From: Lachnospiraceae bacterium
GTDB lineage: Bacteria; Bacillota; Clostridia; Lachnospirales; Lachnospiraceae
DNA: 64,000 nt
Direction: 5' to 3'
Assembly: GCA_017936785.1 (NCBI GenBank)
Contig: JAGBEV010000002.1
Span: 62,001 to 126,000 of the forward strand
Shown: piece by piece, positions 26,663-35,078 of the stretch
Layout of the letters: the number at the start of each line of letters is the position of its first letter
Numbering within the stretch: position 1 is the first letter of the stretch
Notes under the pieces: model-generated
The model's input: only the letters and a program-made list of their open reading frames with translations
What the model was told of the DNA's origin: nothing
The model's database searches: none
Made by a program: the position numbers and the translations under genes

Positions 26663-28683
26663 ATATGAAAAGAATGCGCGCTTTATTCAAAAGAGAACTG
26701 ACGGATATTCTGCGGGATAAAAAGACGCTGGTCATGATGATCGTGGTGCCCATCATTTTGTATCCCCTTCTGATCGTAGGAATGACCCTACTTATGAGTG
26801 CCATTATAAACAGTCAGGCGGAGAAGACATATCTGGTGGCATTTGAAAATGATGAGGTGTTGTCAGAGCATATTGGAAAAATCCTGAAGGAAGAGCAGGA
26901 AGAAATCGGTTATCAGATCGACATTGTGGAAGAAGATGACTGTGAAGAAGCCTTGGAAGGGGAAGAAATAGATGCTTTTGTGAGAGTGGAAGGGGATGGC
27001 AGTATTTCTTTGTGCTATTTGTCTGCAAAAGACCGCTCTGCAACCACCGTTTCCGCATTAAATGAGGCATTTGAAATCTATCGTGAGGAATTGAGAGAAG
27101 AAAATATCAAAGAAGCCGGATTGGATGCAGAGCTTTTGCTGAATCCCATCAGTTTTGAAAAGGAGGATTTTTCCACCGCAGAAGAGTCTGTTGGCAACCT
27201 GATCGGTTCCATGATGCCCTTTTTGATCATTACGGTTATTTTGTTAGGTGCTATCTATCCTGCCATTGATGTGACGGCGGGAGAAAAGGAAAGAGGAACC
27301 CTGGAAACTTTATTGACGCTGCCTGTGACTAATTTTGAAATGATCATGAGCAAGTTTCTGGCAGTTTCCTGTATTGCCTGTGTATCAGCAGTCCTCAATG
27401 TATTTTCCATGGGAGGGGCAATGGCATTTCTGGTGTCCAGCTCCATTTCTTCGGCAGCCAATGTGAATATTGAGATCCATTATGAAACATTTATACCGGG
27501 AATTTTATTTACGCTGGTGGTCATGATGTTTTTTGCCCTGCTGGTAACGGCTGTATGTATGTGTACCTGCGTCTTTGCCAAGAACTTTAAGGAGGCAAAT
27601 AATTATATTACGCCGGTCATGCTGATCTTCATGTTCGGCAGCTATGCGGCAATGATCCCCGATCTGGAGCTGACGGCGCAGACAGCGGCGATTCCTATCG
27701 TCAATGTGGCATTGATGGTGGAAGGGCTGTTTCAGTTTGATTACAATTACGGTCTTTTTGCAATCGTGCTTTTTTCCAATGTTGCGTACAGCTTACTGGC
27801 GATCATGGTATTAGGTAAGATTTACAACAGTGAGGCAGTTCTTTTTTCAGAGGGATTGAGCAGCGTTAAGCTGTTTTCCAGGCGAAGTGAAATGAAGGAA
27901 AAGCAGATGCCGGGCTTTGGAGATGTAGTATTGTTGTTATGTGTGGTATTATTGTTGATCTTTTATGTGGGTTCCTATGCACAGATCAGACTGGGCTTTG
28001 GAGGGGTGGTTGTACAGCAGATGATCATCCTGTTATGTCCGCTCATTTATGCATGGTATATGAAGACGGACGGAAAAAAGCTGTTTTCTGTTCAAAAGAT
28101 TAAGCCGCTGCAGATGATAGGCTCTATTATGATAGGAATTGCAGCATTTGTGGGTGCATTGATACTTGGAGCACTGCTTGTGCCGATTTTCCCGGAAAGT
28201 GCCCAGGGCTTGACAGAGCTGGATGATATGCTGGTAAACCAGCCGGTATTTCTGCTGATTCTGGTAGTTGCGCTGATGCCTGCCATAGGAGAAGAATTAC
28301 TGTTTCGCGGTTTTGTCATGGGAACCCTGAAAAACCGCTGCAGACCTGTAGTCACAGTTTTGGTAACGACCCTGATCTTTGCGGCATATCATATGAGTCT
28401 GATCAAAATGTTTACCATCGGCATTGTAGGTCTTGGTCTGACTCTTGCGGCATATAAGACGGGCAGTATTGCGGCTTCCATGTGTGTGCATTTTATAAAT
28501 AATCTGCTTTCAGTTCTGATCACCAAATATCCGGGGCAGATGCAGAAGGCATTTCCTGTATTGTTTAAGGAGAGGCTTTCTGTCTCAGATATGCTTTTAT
28601 TAGCGGCAGTGGTTATCATTTGTGCAGCATTGGGATGGATGCTGATTGGCAGCAGGAAGAAAAAAGAAAAGGCAGCAAACTGA
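26659..28683 (+). CDS. ABC-2 type permease (NatB-like) fused to a CPBP intramembrane protease domain
   Basis: A 674-residue membrane protein. The first part (about 1-390) is an ABC-2 permease: a membrane segment at 23-45, a long extracytoplasmic loop, then five segments with the GEKERGTLETLLTLPVT motif. The rest (about 400-674) is a CPBP (CAAX protease/bacteriocin-processing) domain with EELLFRGF (near 543-550), AAYHMS and HFINNLL, the three metal-site motifs of that family. The fusion is a known architecture. ATG overlaps the stop of natA; GGAGGAGGT precedes it. The protease part may process or protect against an exported peptide; this is inference. Confidence 0.9.
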   Translation: MNMKRMRALFKRELTDILRDKKTLVMMIVVPIILYPLLIVGMTLLMSAIINSQAEKTYLVAFENDEVLSEHIGKILKEEQEEIGYQIDIVEEDDCEEALEGEEIDAFVRVEGDGSISLCYLSAKDRSATTVSALNEAFEIYREELREENIKEAGLDAELLLNPISFEKEDFSTAEESVGNLIGSMMPFLIITVILLGAIYPAIDVTAGEKERGTLETLLTLPVTNFEMIMSKFLAVSCIACVSAVLNVFSMGGAMAFLVSSSISSAANVNIEIHYETFIPGILFTLVVMMFFALLVTAVCMCTCVFAKNFKEANNYITPVMLIFMFGSYAAMIPDLELTAQTAAIPIVNVALMVEGLFQFDYNYGLFAIVLFSNVAYSLLAIMVLGKIYNSEAVLFSEGLSSVKLFSRRSEMKEKQMPGFGDVVLLLCVVLLLIFYVGSYAQIRLGFGGVVVQQMIILLCPLIYAWYMKTDGKKLFSVQKIKPLQMIGSIMIGIAAFVGALILGALLVPIFPESAQGLTELDDMLVNQPVFLLILVVALMPAIGEELLFRGFVMGTLKNRCRPVVTVLVTTLIFAAYHMSLIKMFTIGIVGLGLTLAAYKTGSIAASMCVHFINNLLSVLITKYPGQMQKAFPVLFKERLSVSDMLLLAAVVIICAALGWMLIGSRKKKEKAAN

Positions 28684-29959
28684 TAAAAGTGAAATAAGAG
28701 CGGAAACAGGGAGCAGGACAGATAAAAAAAGAAGAATACTGTTGGTACTTATTTTAGCGGCTTGTGTGGCAGGATGTATATTGAGTATCTGTATAAAACA
28801 GAGAATTGAAATCCAAAAGGCAACAACAAAGCTTGACTGTATCCAGGAAACGCATTTTGACTGGATCTATGAGATTTATGAAGGAAAGAACGGGGCGGCA
28901 GCGGTCATAACAAAGAATAATGATATCAAGTCGCTCTGGTATTTGCTGGAAGATTGGTATATTGCCGGTGGAAAAGCGGATTATACGGATGTAATGATCT
29001 ATGGGAAAACAGATCATTTGGACCTGCGTACCTGCGAGCTCTATCTTTATGACATCAATGAAAAAAGAATTGTAAAAACCATAGATTATAAAACCATTTT
29101 GGAAAAATTACCGGATGATTACTACCAATGTGACTATGAGTTTGTAAAAGCTAATGGTAAATATTGGGCAGATATTGATATTTCAAATTATTGGGACAAT
29201 CAGTTTCTTACTCAGACATATTATGAGCCTACAGCGCCTTATGGAACAAATTGTTTTTGGTGGGAAGGGCAATATTGGAAGCATGTATATGTTGATCTGG
29301 AAACAGAGGCGGCGTATCTGGTTTCGATTGGCGAAAAAATTTCTATCTATGATATTTATGAGGAAAGGACTGTAAAAACCATAGATTATAAAAACATACT
29401 GGAAGAGCATGTTCCGGGTTATTATTACTATTCATCATGGAATATAAGCGGTTTTAACGGAAAATATTATTTAAAACTTCGTGTTTTAAACTCAGGAGCA
29501 GATGAAAATGGCTTTTTAGATCCGGAATACGATGAAAAATATGTGTGGATCGATCTGGAAGAGGAGGAAGTCTGTTGTGTACTGGATGATGACTCATATC
29601 CTGCAGATTTTAGTGAAATAAATGAAAGAGGCAGGGAATGGAAGAATGAAATAGATGATGAAGAAGATACCATTACAAATTTCCTGGAGGAAAAGGGATT
29701 TTCTTATGAGTATGCCGGAGCTTTGGAGGAGAGAGAGTACAGATGCAATCGTATGGTTCAAAAATTATGGAGCTATGATGATGGGACTTATGCTATCAGT
29801 GTATTGTGGTCCTCCCTTTCAAAGGAAAATGAAATGCTTGATGAATATTTTCCCGGGCTGAAGGACTATGAAGCAAAAGAGGATGATAGGGTAACCTTTT
29901 TTATTGCAGGATATCCTGATAAAGAGGAAATTATGGAATTTCTGCAGATTTTGCAGTAA
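28646..29959 (+). CDS. Hypothetical membrane-anchored or lipoprotein with a tandem domain repeat
   Basis: A 437-residue protein I do not recognise. A basic N terminus precedes a hydrophobic segment (about 30-50, LLVLILAACVAGCILSIC) that is either a membrane anchor or a lipoprotein signal (VAGC fits a lipobox). The rest is acidic and rich in Tyr and Trp, so probably extracytoplasmic. Two units (about residues 132-230 and 232-330) start with YDINEKRIVKTIDYK and YDIYEERTVKTIDYK. The likely start is TTG 28646 with GGGATGG upstream, inside the 3' end of the permease gene (38-bp overlap), so it belongs to the natAB transcript. Confidence 0.7.
   Translation: MAAGRKKKRQQTDKSEIRAETGSRTDKKRRILLVLILAACVAGCILSICIKQRIEIQKATTKLDCIQETHFDWIYEIYEGKNGAAAVITKNNDIKSLWYLLEDWYIAGGKADYTDVMIYGKTDHLDLRTCELYLYDINEKRIVKTIDYKTILEKLPDDYYQCDYEFVKANGKYWADIDISNYWDNQFLTQTYYEPTAPYGTNCFWWEGQYWKHVYVDLETEAAYLVSIGEKISIYDIYEERTVKTIDYKNILEEHVPGYYYYSSWNISGFNGKYYLKLRVLNSGADENGFLDPEYDEKYVWIDLEEEEVCCVLDDDSYPADFSEINERGREWKNEIDDEEDTITNFLEEKGFSYEYAGALEEREYRCNRMVQKLWSYDDGTYAISVLWSSLSKENEMLDEYFPGLKDYEAKEDDRVTFFIAGYPDKEEIMEFLQILQ
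29071..29393 (+). repeat. 300-bp direct repeat inside the hypothetical gene
   Basis: A stretch of 23 identical bases beginning TGTAAAAACCATAGATTA occurs at 29071-29093 and again at 29371-29393, exactly 300 bp apart and in frame, so each unit encodes 100 residues. The rest of the unit has diverged more, suggesting an old duplication. Confidence 0.75.
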
Positions 29960-30039
29960 GTGAGAGCGGCGAAAAAAAGAATACTGCAATGCCAGCATTG
30001 TTTGCTGACATGGAATGGATAGGTATTGAAAGAATTTAC

Positions 30040-30068
30040 TTGCATTCTTTTGTACATTATGCTAAACT
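30040..30068 (+). promoter_or_regulatory. Promoter of rplS
   Basis: TTGCAT (30040-30045), 17-bp spacer, TAAACT (30063-30068) with an extended -10 TGC directly before it. Confidence 0.7.
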
Positions 30069-30106
30069 ATTCACGTTGTGAAAAGAGATGGTCCTCTGTT
30101 ACAGAT

Positions 30107-30135
30107 CGTATTAAGAACATCCAATACGGAAGGAG
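30107..30135 (+). promoter_or_regulatory. Hairpin in the rplS leader next to the Shine-Dalgarno, possible L19 leader
   Basis: CGTATT (30107-30112) pairs with AATACG (30123-30128) around a 10-nt loop AAGAACATCC, 2 nt before AGGAG (30131-30135). The place and size suit the autoregulatory L19 leader known in Bacillota, but I could not compare it with the covariance model. Confidence 0.45.
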
Positions 30136-30144
30136 ATAGACACA

Positions 30145-30492
30145 ATGAACGAAATTATCAAAGAAATCGAAGCAGCTCAGTTAAAAGAGAATGTACCTTC
30201 ATTCAACGTTGGTGATACCGTTAAAGTATACGGTAAGATCAAAGAAGGTAACCGTGAAAGAATCCAGGTTTTCGAGGGAACTGTTATTAAGAAACAGGGC
30301 GGAAGCAACAGAGCAACTTTCACAGTAAGAAAGAACTCCAACGGCGTTGGCGTTGAAAAGACCTGGCCTTTACATTCTCCCAATGTTGAGAAGGTTGAAG
30401 TAGTCAGAAGAGGTAAAGTAAGACGTGCAAAACTTTACTACTTAAGAGACAGAGTTGGTAAGAAGGCAAAAGTAAAAGAATTAGTAAAATAG
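30145..30492 (+). CDS. rplS: 50S ribosomal protein L19
   Basis: A 115-residue L19 at the 30S-50S interface. Motifs: [37 protein letters not shown], and [26 protein letters not shown] precedes the ATG. It has its own promoter and terminator. In many Bacillota it directly follows trmD; here natAB and the hypothetical gene lie between. Confidence 0.98.
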   Translation: MNEIIKEIEAAQLKENVPSFNVGDTVKVYGKIKEGNRERIQVFEGTVIKKQGGSNRATFTVRKNSNGVGVEKTWPLHSPNVEKVEVVRRGKVRRAKLYYLRDRVGKKAKVKELVK

Positions 30493-30501
30493 TTCAGAAT
30501 G

Positions 30502-30535
30502 GGGACAAATACGAAAGTACTTGTCCCTTTGCTTT
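30502..30535 (+). terminator. Intrinsic terminator after rplS, overlapping the lepB promoter
   Basis: GGGACAAATAC (30502-30512), GAAA tetraloop, GTACTTGTCCC (30517-30527), then T-rich sequence. TTGTCC in the 3' arm is also the likely -35 of the next promoter. Confidence 0.82.
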
Positions 30536-30550
30536 TTCATGTAGTACAAT
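30521..30550 (+). promoter_or_regulatory. Promoter of lepB-ylqF-lepB-rnhB operon
   Basis: TTGTCC (30521-30526), 18-bp spacer, TACAAT (30545-30550). Confidence 0.6.
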
Positions 30551-30562
30551 AGCCTTGGGTGA

Positions 30563-31150
30563 ATGGATATGTCAAGAAGAAAAGGATTGACCTTTTATCA
30601 GAAAAAGAAAAAAATCAGCGCTTCCCTAATGAAGGAAATATGGAGCTATATATTTTTGATCGTTGCTTCGGTTCTGGTGGCATTTGTGCTGGTGTTTTCC
30701 GTGGGGATGAAGACCAGTGTGATCGGTGTGTCCATGGAGCCCGCATTATATAACGGACAGGAGATCCTGGTAAACCGTTTTGTTTATAAGCTGCTTTCGC
30801 CTCATAGGGGCGATGTGGTGGTCTTTCTGCCCAACGGAAACCAGAATTCCCATTATTATGTGAAAAGGGTTGTGGCAGAGCCGGGTGATACGGTAGTGAT
30901 CAGGGAAGGCATACTGTATATAAATGATGTGCCTTATGCAGATGTAGAACTGGATAAAATTGCGGACCCCGGCATTTTGGAAAATCAGCTTACCCTGGAA
31001 GCGGACGAGTATTTTGTTGTAGGGGACAATATTAACAACAGCGAGGACAGCAGATCGGGAAATATCGGTCCCGTCCGTAAGGATTCGATTATTGGAAAGG
31101 TATGGTTCCATATGGCTTGTGCAGAGAGCAGTATGGGATTTATGGAATAG
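30563..31150 (+). CDS. lepB: Signal peptidase I (first copy)
   Basis: Cleaves signal peptides from secreted proteins on the outer face of the membrane. The 195-residue protein has a basic N terminus, one membrane anchor (about 28-48), catalytic S57 in GVSMEPAL, K101 in YYVKRVVAEPGD and the box FVVGDNINNSEDSR. The usual GDNR is GDNI here, a mild deviation. The ATG at 30563 is used in this entry; a second ATG at 30569 is better spaced from GGGTGA and may be the real start. ylqF follows after 8 bp. Confidence 0.93.
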   Translation: MDMSRRKGLTFYQKKKKISASLMKEIWSYIFLIVASVLVAFVLVFSVGMKTSVIGVSMEPALYNGQEILVNRFVYKLLSPHRGDVVVFLPNGNQNSHYYVKRVVAEPGDTVVIREGILYINDVPYADVELDKIADPGILENQLTLEADEYFVVGDNINNSEDSRSGNIGPVRKDSIIGKVWFHMACAESSMGFME

Positions 31151-31158
31151 GTGAAAAA

Positions 31159-32016
31159 ATGAATTATCAGTGGTATCCCGGTCATATGACCAAAGCAAAA
31201 AGGATGATGGAAGAAAATATCAAGCTCATCGATCTGGTGATCGAGCTTGTAGATGCCAGAATTCCTTTGAGCAGCCGAAATCCGGATATTGACAGGCTGG
31301 GACAGAATAAGGCGAGACTTGTGCTGTTAAATAAGGCGGATCTTGCAGATTCCCGGTGTAATGAGGAATGGAAGAATTTTTTTAAGAAAAAGGGTTATTT
31401 TGTAGTGGCACTAAATTCCCGTACCAGAGACGGCATGAAAGCCATCAATCCCATTGTACAGGATGCCTGTAAAGAAAAAATCGAAAGAGACCGCAGAAGG
31501 GGAATCATCAACAGACCTGTAAGGGCTATGGTGGTGGGAATCCCCAATGTGGGGAAATCCACTTTTATCAATTCATTTGCAGGAAAGGCATGTGCCAAAA
31601 CAGGAAACAAGCCGGGAGTAACCAAGGGAAAGCAGTGGATCAGACTGAATAAAAACCTGGAGCTTTTGGATACGCCGGGGATTCTCTGGCCCAAGTTTGA
31701 GGACCAGCAGGTGGGCATGAAGCTGGCGCTTATCGGTTCCATGAATGATGAGATTCTCAATATAGAGGAGCTTTCTTTGAATCTCATTGACATATTGAAA
31801 AAACATTATGCCGGTTTTTTGGAAAAAAGATATGGCATTGATGAAGAACTTGAAAATATAAAGCTGTTGGAGGAAATTGCCAAAAGCCGTAACTGTTATA
31901 GAAAGGGCGAAGAGCTGGATCTGTCCAAGGCAGCAGCAATCTTAATGGACGATTTCAGAAGCGGACGTCTGGGCAGAATCACTTTGGAAAGGCCGGAAGG
32001 GAACGAAGTTGAATAA
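31159..32016 (+). CDS. ylqF: Ribosome biogenesis GTPase YlqF/RbgA
   Basis: Drives a late step of 50S assembly. The 285-residue protein shows the circular permutation of its class: G4 NKAD (58-61) comes before G1 GIPNVGKST (127-135) and G3 DTPG (171-174). It begins MNYQWYPGHMTKAKR, the family signature. I chose the ATG at 31159; the frame is open from 31102 but that part overlaps lepB. Its end overlaps the second lepB. Confidence 0.96.
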   Translation: MNYQWYPGHMTKAKRMMEENIKLIDLVIELVDARIPLSSRNPDIDRLGQNKARLVLLNKADLADSRCNEEWKNFFKKKGYFVVALNSRTRDGMKAINPIVQDACKEKIERDRRRGIINRPVRAMVVGIPNVGKSTFINSFAGKACAKTGNKPGVTKGKQWIRLNKNLELLDTPGILWPKFEDQQVGMKLALIGSMNDEILNIEELSLNLIDILKKHYAGFLEKRYGIDEELENIKLLEEIAKSRNCYRKGEELDLSKAAAILMDDFRSGRLGRITLERPEGNEVE

Positions 32017-32548
32017 GGTATTAAAAGAAGTTCTGAATACCAGCATTTACATTTTGGTGGTGCTGGTACTTACATATTGCGTGGTAAACTTTGTGGGGCA
32101 GAGAACGGAAGTCATCGGCTCTTCCATGGAGCCTACATTAAGTGACGGTGACAATCTGATCGTGGATAAGATCACTTACCGGTTAAGGGAGCCCAAAAGA
32201 TTTGAGATCATAGTATTTCCTTATCAGTACAGTAAGGGAACATATTATATCAAGAGGATTATCGGGCTGCCGGGAGAAACAGTTTTCATTGATGAGGATG
32301 GAAATATCTATATTGACGGAGAACTGCTTCAGGAGTCTTATGGTAAAGAGGTCATTGAAGATCCCGGTCTGGCATCAAAGGAGATTACACTGGCAGATAA
32401 TGAATATTTTGTTATGGGGGATAACCGCAATGACAGCGCAGACAGCCGTTTTGTCAGCGTAGGCAATATTAAGAGGGAGAATATCATCGGCAGGGCGTGG
32501 ATACGGATATTTCCTTTTAATAAGTTTGGTATTTTAAAACACATATAA
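32009..32548 (+). CDS. lepB: Signal peptidase I (second copy)
   Basis: A 179-residue type I signal peptidase with one membrane anchor (about 11-29), catalytic S39 in GSSMEPTL, K82 in YYIKRIIGLPGE, and a canonical FVMGDNRNDSADSR. The start is a TTG at 32009 within the last codons of ylqF, with GGAAGGGAA upstream, so translation is coupled. It is not a recent duplicate of the first lepB: outside the motifs the two are quite different, suggesting different substrate sets. Confidence 0.94.
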   Translation: MNKVLKEVLNTSIYILVVLVLTYCVVNFVGQRTEVIGSSMEPTLSDGDNLIVDKITYRLREPKRFEIIVFPYQYSKGTYYIKRIIGLPGETVFIDEDGNIYIDGELLQESYGKEVIEDPGLASKEITLADNEYFVMGDNRNDSADSRFVSVGNIKRENIIGRAWIRIFPFNKFGILKHI

Positions 32549-32567
32549 GAACCGGATGGAGAGTACC

Positions 32568-33332
32568 ATGGAAGAAAAGATCGGAGACATTAAGGAAAAA
32601 TTAAAACAATGGGATGATGACAGGCTGGCAGAGTTTTTAGAAATATACCAAAATGATACCAGAAGCGGGGTGACGGCTCTCTGTACCCATGCCGTAAAGA
32701 GAATGGCTGCTTATAAAAAAGAGCTTGCACGCATGGAAGTTATGACGGAGTATGAACGGCAGTTTGCCTCTTATGGTGCCATCTGTGGTATTGATGAGGT
32801 GGGAAGAGGTCCTTTGGCAGGTCCCGTTGTGGCAGGGGCAGTAATTCTTCCCAAGGACTGTGATATCCTTTATTTAAACGATTCCAAGAAACTGACAGCA
32901 AAGATGCGGGATAAGCTTTATGATGAGATTATGGAAAAAGCTGTGGCAGTGGGAATCGGTTTTGTTTCCGAGAAAAGAATTGATGAGATCAATATTTTAA
33001 ATGCCACCTATGAGGCGATGAGGGAAGCTATTGGGAAATTGGGCTTAAAACCCGATATATTATTAAACGATGCAGTAACCATTCCGGGCGTTTCCATAAA
33101 GCAGGTTCCCATTATCAAGGGGGATGCCAAAAGCGCCTCTATAGCGGCGGCAAGTATCATAGCCAAGGTTACCAGGGACCGTTTCATGGAGCAGATGGAT
33201 GAGAAATATCCCGGTTATGGTTTTGCATCCAATAAGGGATATGGAAGCGGAGAGCATATAGCAGCTTTAAAGCAGATGGGTCCCTGTGAAATCCACAGAA
33301 AAACTTTTATCGGTCATTTTGTGACTGTATAA
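32568..33332 (+). CDS. rnhB: Ribonuclease HII
   Basis: Removes RNA from RNA-DNA hybrids, including single ribonucleotides. The 254-residue protein has an N-terminal helical extension (about 1-68) common in Bacillota and then the catalytic domain: ICGIDEVGRGPLAGPV, LNDSKKLT, and GDAKSASIAAASIIAKVTRDR. I chose the ATG at 32568, with GGAGAG 4 to 7 nt before it, over the in-frame ATG at 32556. A short palindrome (33333-33350) lies after the stop. Confidence 0.95.
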   Translation: MEEKIGDIKEKLKQWDDDRLAEFLEIYQNDTRSGVTALCTHAVKRMAAYKKELARMEVMTEYERQFASYGAICGIDEVGRGPLAGPVVAGAVILPKDCDILYLNDSKKLTAKMRDKLYDEIMEKAVAVGIGFVSEKRIDEINILNATYEAMREAIGKLGLKPDILLNDAVTIPGVSIKQVPIIKGDAKSASIAAASIIAKVTRDRFMEQMDEKYPGYGFASNKGYGSGEHIAALKQMGPCEIHRKTFIGHFVTV

Positions 33333-33365
33333 GGGGAAAATATTTTCTCCAATAGGGATTATGAT

Positions 33366-35069
33366 ATGAATTTTCAATTATCTAATTTATTTCAAAATCA
33401 GAATAGCATGTCAGGTGTGGGCACAAATGTGGGGGGAGCAGGAACCCGTGTGCCGGTCACAGGTCAGCAGCCGGCAGGTGCCGGAGGGAATGCAACAATG
33501 GGAGGAAGACCTGTTTCGGACTTTGCTCCGGGCAGCAGTCTTACAGGTCAGGTTGTAGAAACAAAGGATGGGACTGTGACCATACAATTGGCGGATTCTT
33601 CACTGGTTTCAGCCAGTCTGAAGGGAGGCATCCTTTTAGAGGCAGGAAGCCAGGTTACTTTTCTTGTTAATTCCAATCATGACAATCAGATCATTTTAAG
33701 TCCTCTGTTTACCAATCTGGATGCCAGTCCCAATGTGGAAAATGCGCTGAAGGCAGCAGATATTCCCATGAACCTTCAGACCATGGAAATGGTTGGGCAT
33801 ATGATGGAGCAGGGGATGAGCATTGATAAAGATTCCCTTCTTGCCATGTATAAAGAGGTGGCAAACCACCCTGAGATCGACAGCGGTATGGTGGTAAGGC
33901 TGACACAGATGCATCTGGCAGTAAATGAGCTCAATGCAGGTCAGCTGGAGTCTTATGAAAATTTAAATCATCAGCTTTCCGGCAGTATTATGGAAATTGC
34001 AGACAGCTTACAGCAGGCTTTTGCAGCCATGGAAAGCAAAGATGCCGATGGAATGCTGCGCCTGTTTGATGGGCTTATGGATATTCTGCAGCCCTCCGGC
34101 GCTGTGGTAGAAGACAATATGCTTGATGGAACAATGCAAAATGCAGTTCAGGGTGCAGGGACAGATCAAAGCGCAGTTGAAGGAGCATTAGCCCGGTCTG
34201 CAAACGGTCAGGCAATTTCAGGACTTCTTAGCGGAAAAGAACTTCAGGGACTGATTGAAGGACTGAAAGATGCAGGCGGGGATGAAGCTGTGATAAATGC
34301 CGTGGCAAAGGGGGACATTTCTGCCAAAGAAGCCCTTAAGCTGATTAACGATCTGATCCAGGGGAAAGCATCTGTTACAGCCAAAGGGGAAAACATCATC
34401 ATTCAGGAACAGGGAATACCGGCATTGTGGAAGGAACTGATGTCAAACCCTGCTGTAGGAAAGCTTTTAAAGGATGTTTTGCAAAGAAACTGGCTTTTAG
34501 AACCGGGAGAAGTGGCAAATAAGGAAAAAGTGGATGCCTTTTTTGAACAGTTAAGATCCCAGACAGGTAAGCTTTCTGATCTGACATCTTCCGTATTGGG
34601 CAAGGATGCAGCAGTCAGCCGGAGTGTCAATCAGTTATCCCAGAATATTGATTTTTTGAATCAGTTGAACCAGACCTTTACTTATGTACAGATTCCTTTG
34701 AAAATGAGCGGACAAAATGCTAACGGAGATTTGTATGTATATACCAATAAAAAGAATCTGGCAAGTAAAAACGGAAGCGTCAATGCCTTTCTGCATCTGG
34801 ATATGGACCATCTGGGCAGCGTGGATGTCTATGTGACCATGGAAAAGCAGAGAGTGAGCACGAACTTTAAAGTTCAGGATGATGCTACCTTAGATTTGAT
34901 CGAGGCAAATATTGATCTGTTAAATGAAAGGCTGCAAAAGAGAGGCTATCAGCTTCATGCGGCGGTTGCAAAGCAGGAGGAAGAAACTTCAGTAGTGGAA
35001 GAAATGCAAAAGCAGATGGGTCAGAATTCCATGCCCATTGCACAATATTCTTTTGATGCCAGAGCATAG
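33366..35069 (+). CDS. ylqG: YlqG-like protein with FliK-type C-terminal domain
   Basis: A 567-residue protein. A Gly-rich low-complexity start (about 12-50) is followed by an OB-like stretch (SLTGQVVETKDGTVTIQLADSSLVSASLKGG) and a long helical middle. The last 130 residues (TYVQIPLKMSGQNANGDLYVYTNKK through FLHLDMDHLGSVDVYVTME and LLNERLQKRGYQ) have the pattern of the FliK hook-length-control C-terminal domain. It sits between rnhB and an FlhB-like gene, as ylqG does in Bacillus. No flagellar genes are near, so its role is unknown. Confidence 0.8.
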   Translation: MNFQLSNLFQNQNSMSGVGTNVGGAGTRVPVTGQQPAGAGGNATMGGRPVSDFAPGSSLTGQVVETKDGTVTIQLADSSLVSASLKGGILLEAGSQVTFLVNSNHDNQIILSPLFTNLDASPNVENALKAADIPMNLQTMEMVGHMMEQGMSIDKDSLLAMYKEVANHPEIDSGMVVRLTQMHLAVNELNAGQLESYENLNHQLSGSIMEIADSLQQAFAAMESKDADGMLRLFDGLMDILQPSGAVVEDNMLDGTMQNAVQGAGTDQSAVEGALARSANGQAISGLLSGKELQGLIEGLKDAGGDEAVINAVAKGDISAKEALKLINDLIQGKASVTAKGENIIIQEQGIPALWKELMSNPAVGKLLKDVLQRNWLLEPGEVANKEKVDAFFEQLRSQTGKLSDLTSSVLGKDAAVSRSVNQLSQNIDFLNQLNQTFTYVQIPLKMSGQNANGDLYVYTNKKNLASKNGSVNAFLHLDMDHLGSVDVYVTMEKQRVSTNFKVQDDATLDLIEANIDLLNERLQKRGYQLHAAVAKQEEETSVVEEMQKQMGQNSMPIAQYSFDARA

Positions 35070-35078
35070 GGAGGAATC

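Noticed and set aside
25859-28683. Toxin-antitoxin or bacteriocin immunity locus
   Set aside because: CPBP fused to NatB-type permeases is an established transporter architecture and no bacteriocin precursor gene is visible.
30563-32548. Two lepB genes as a recent tandem duplication
   Set aside because: Outside the catalytic boxes their sequences differ widely, and ylqF lies between them.
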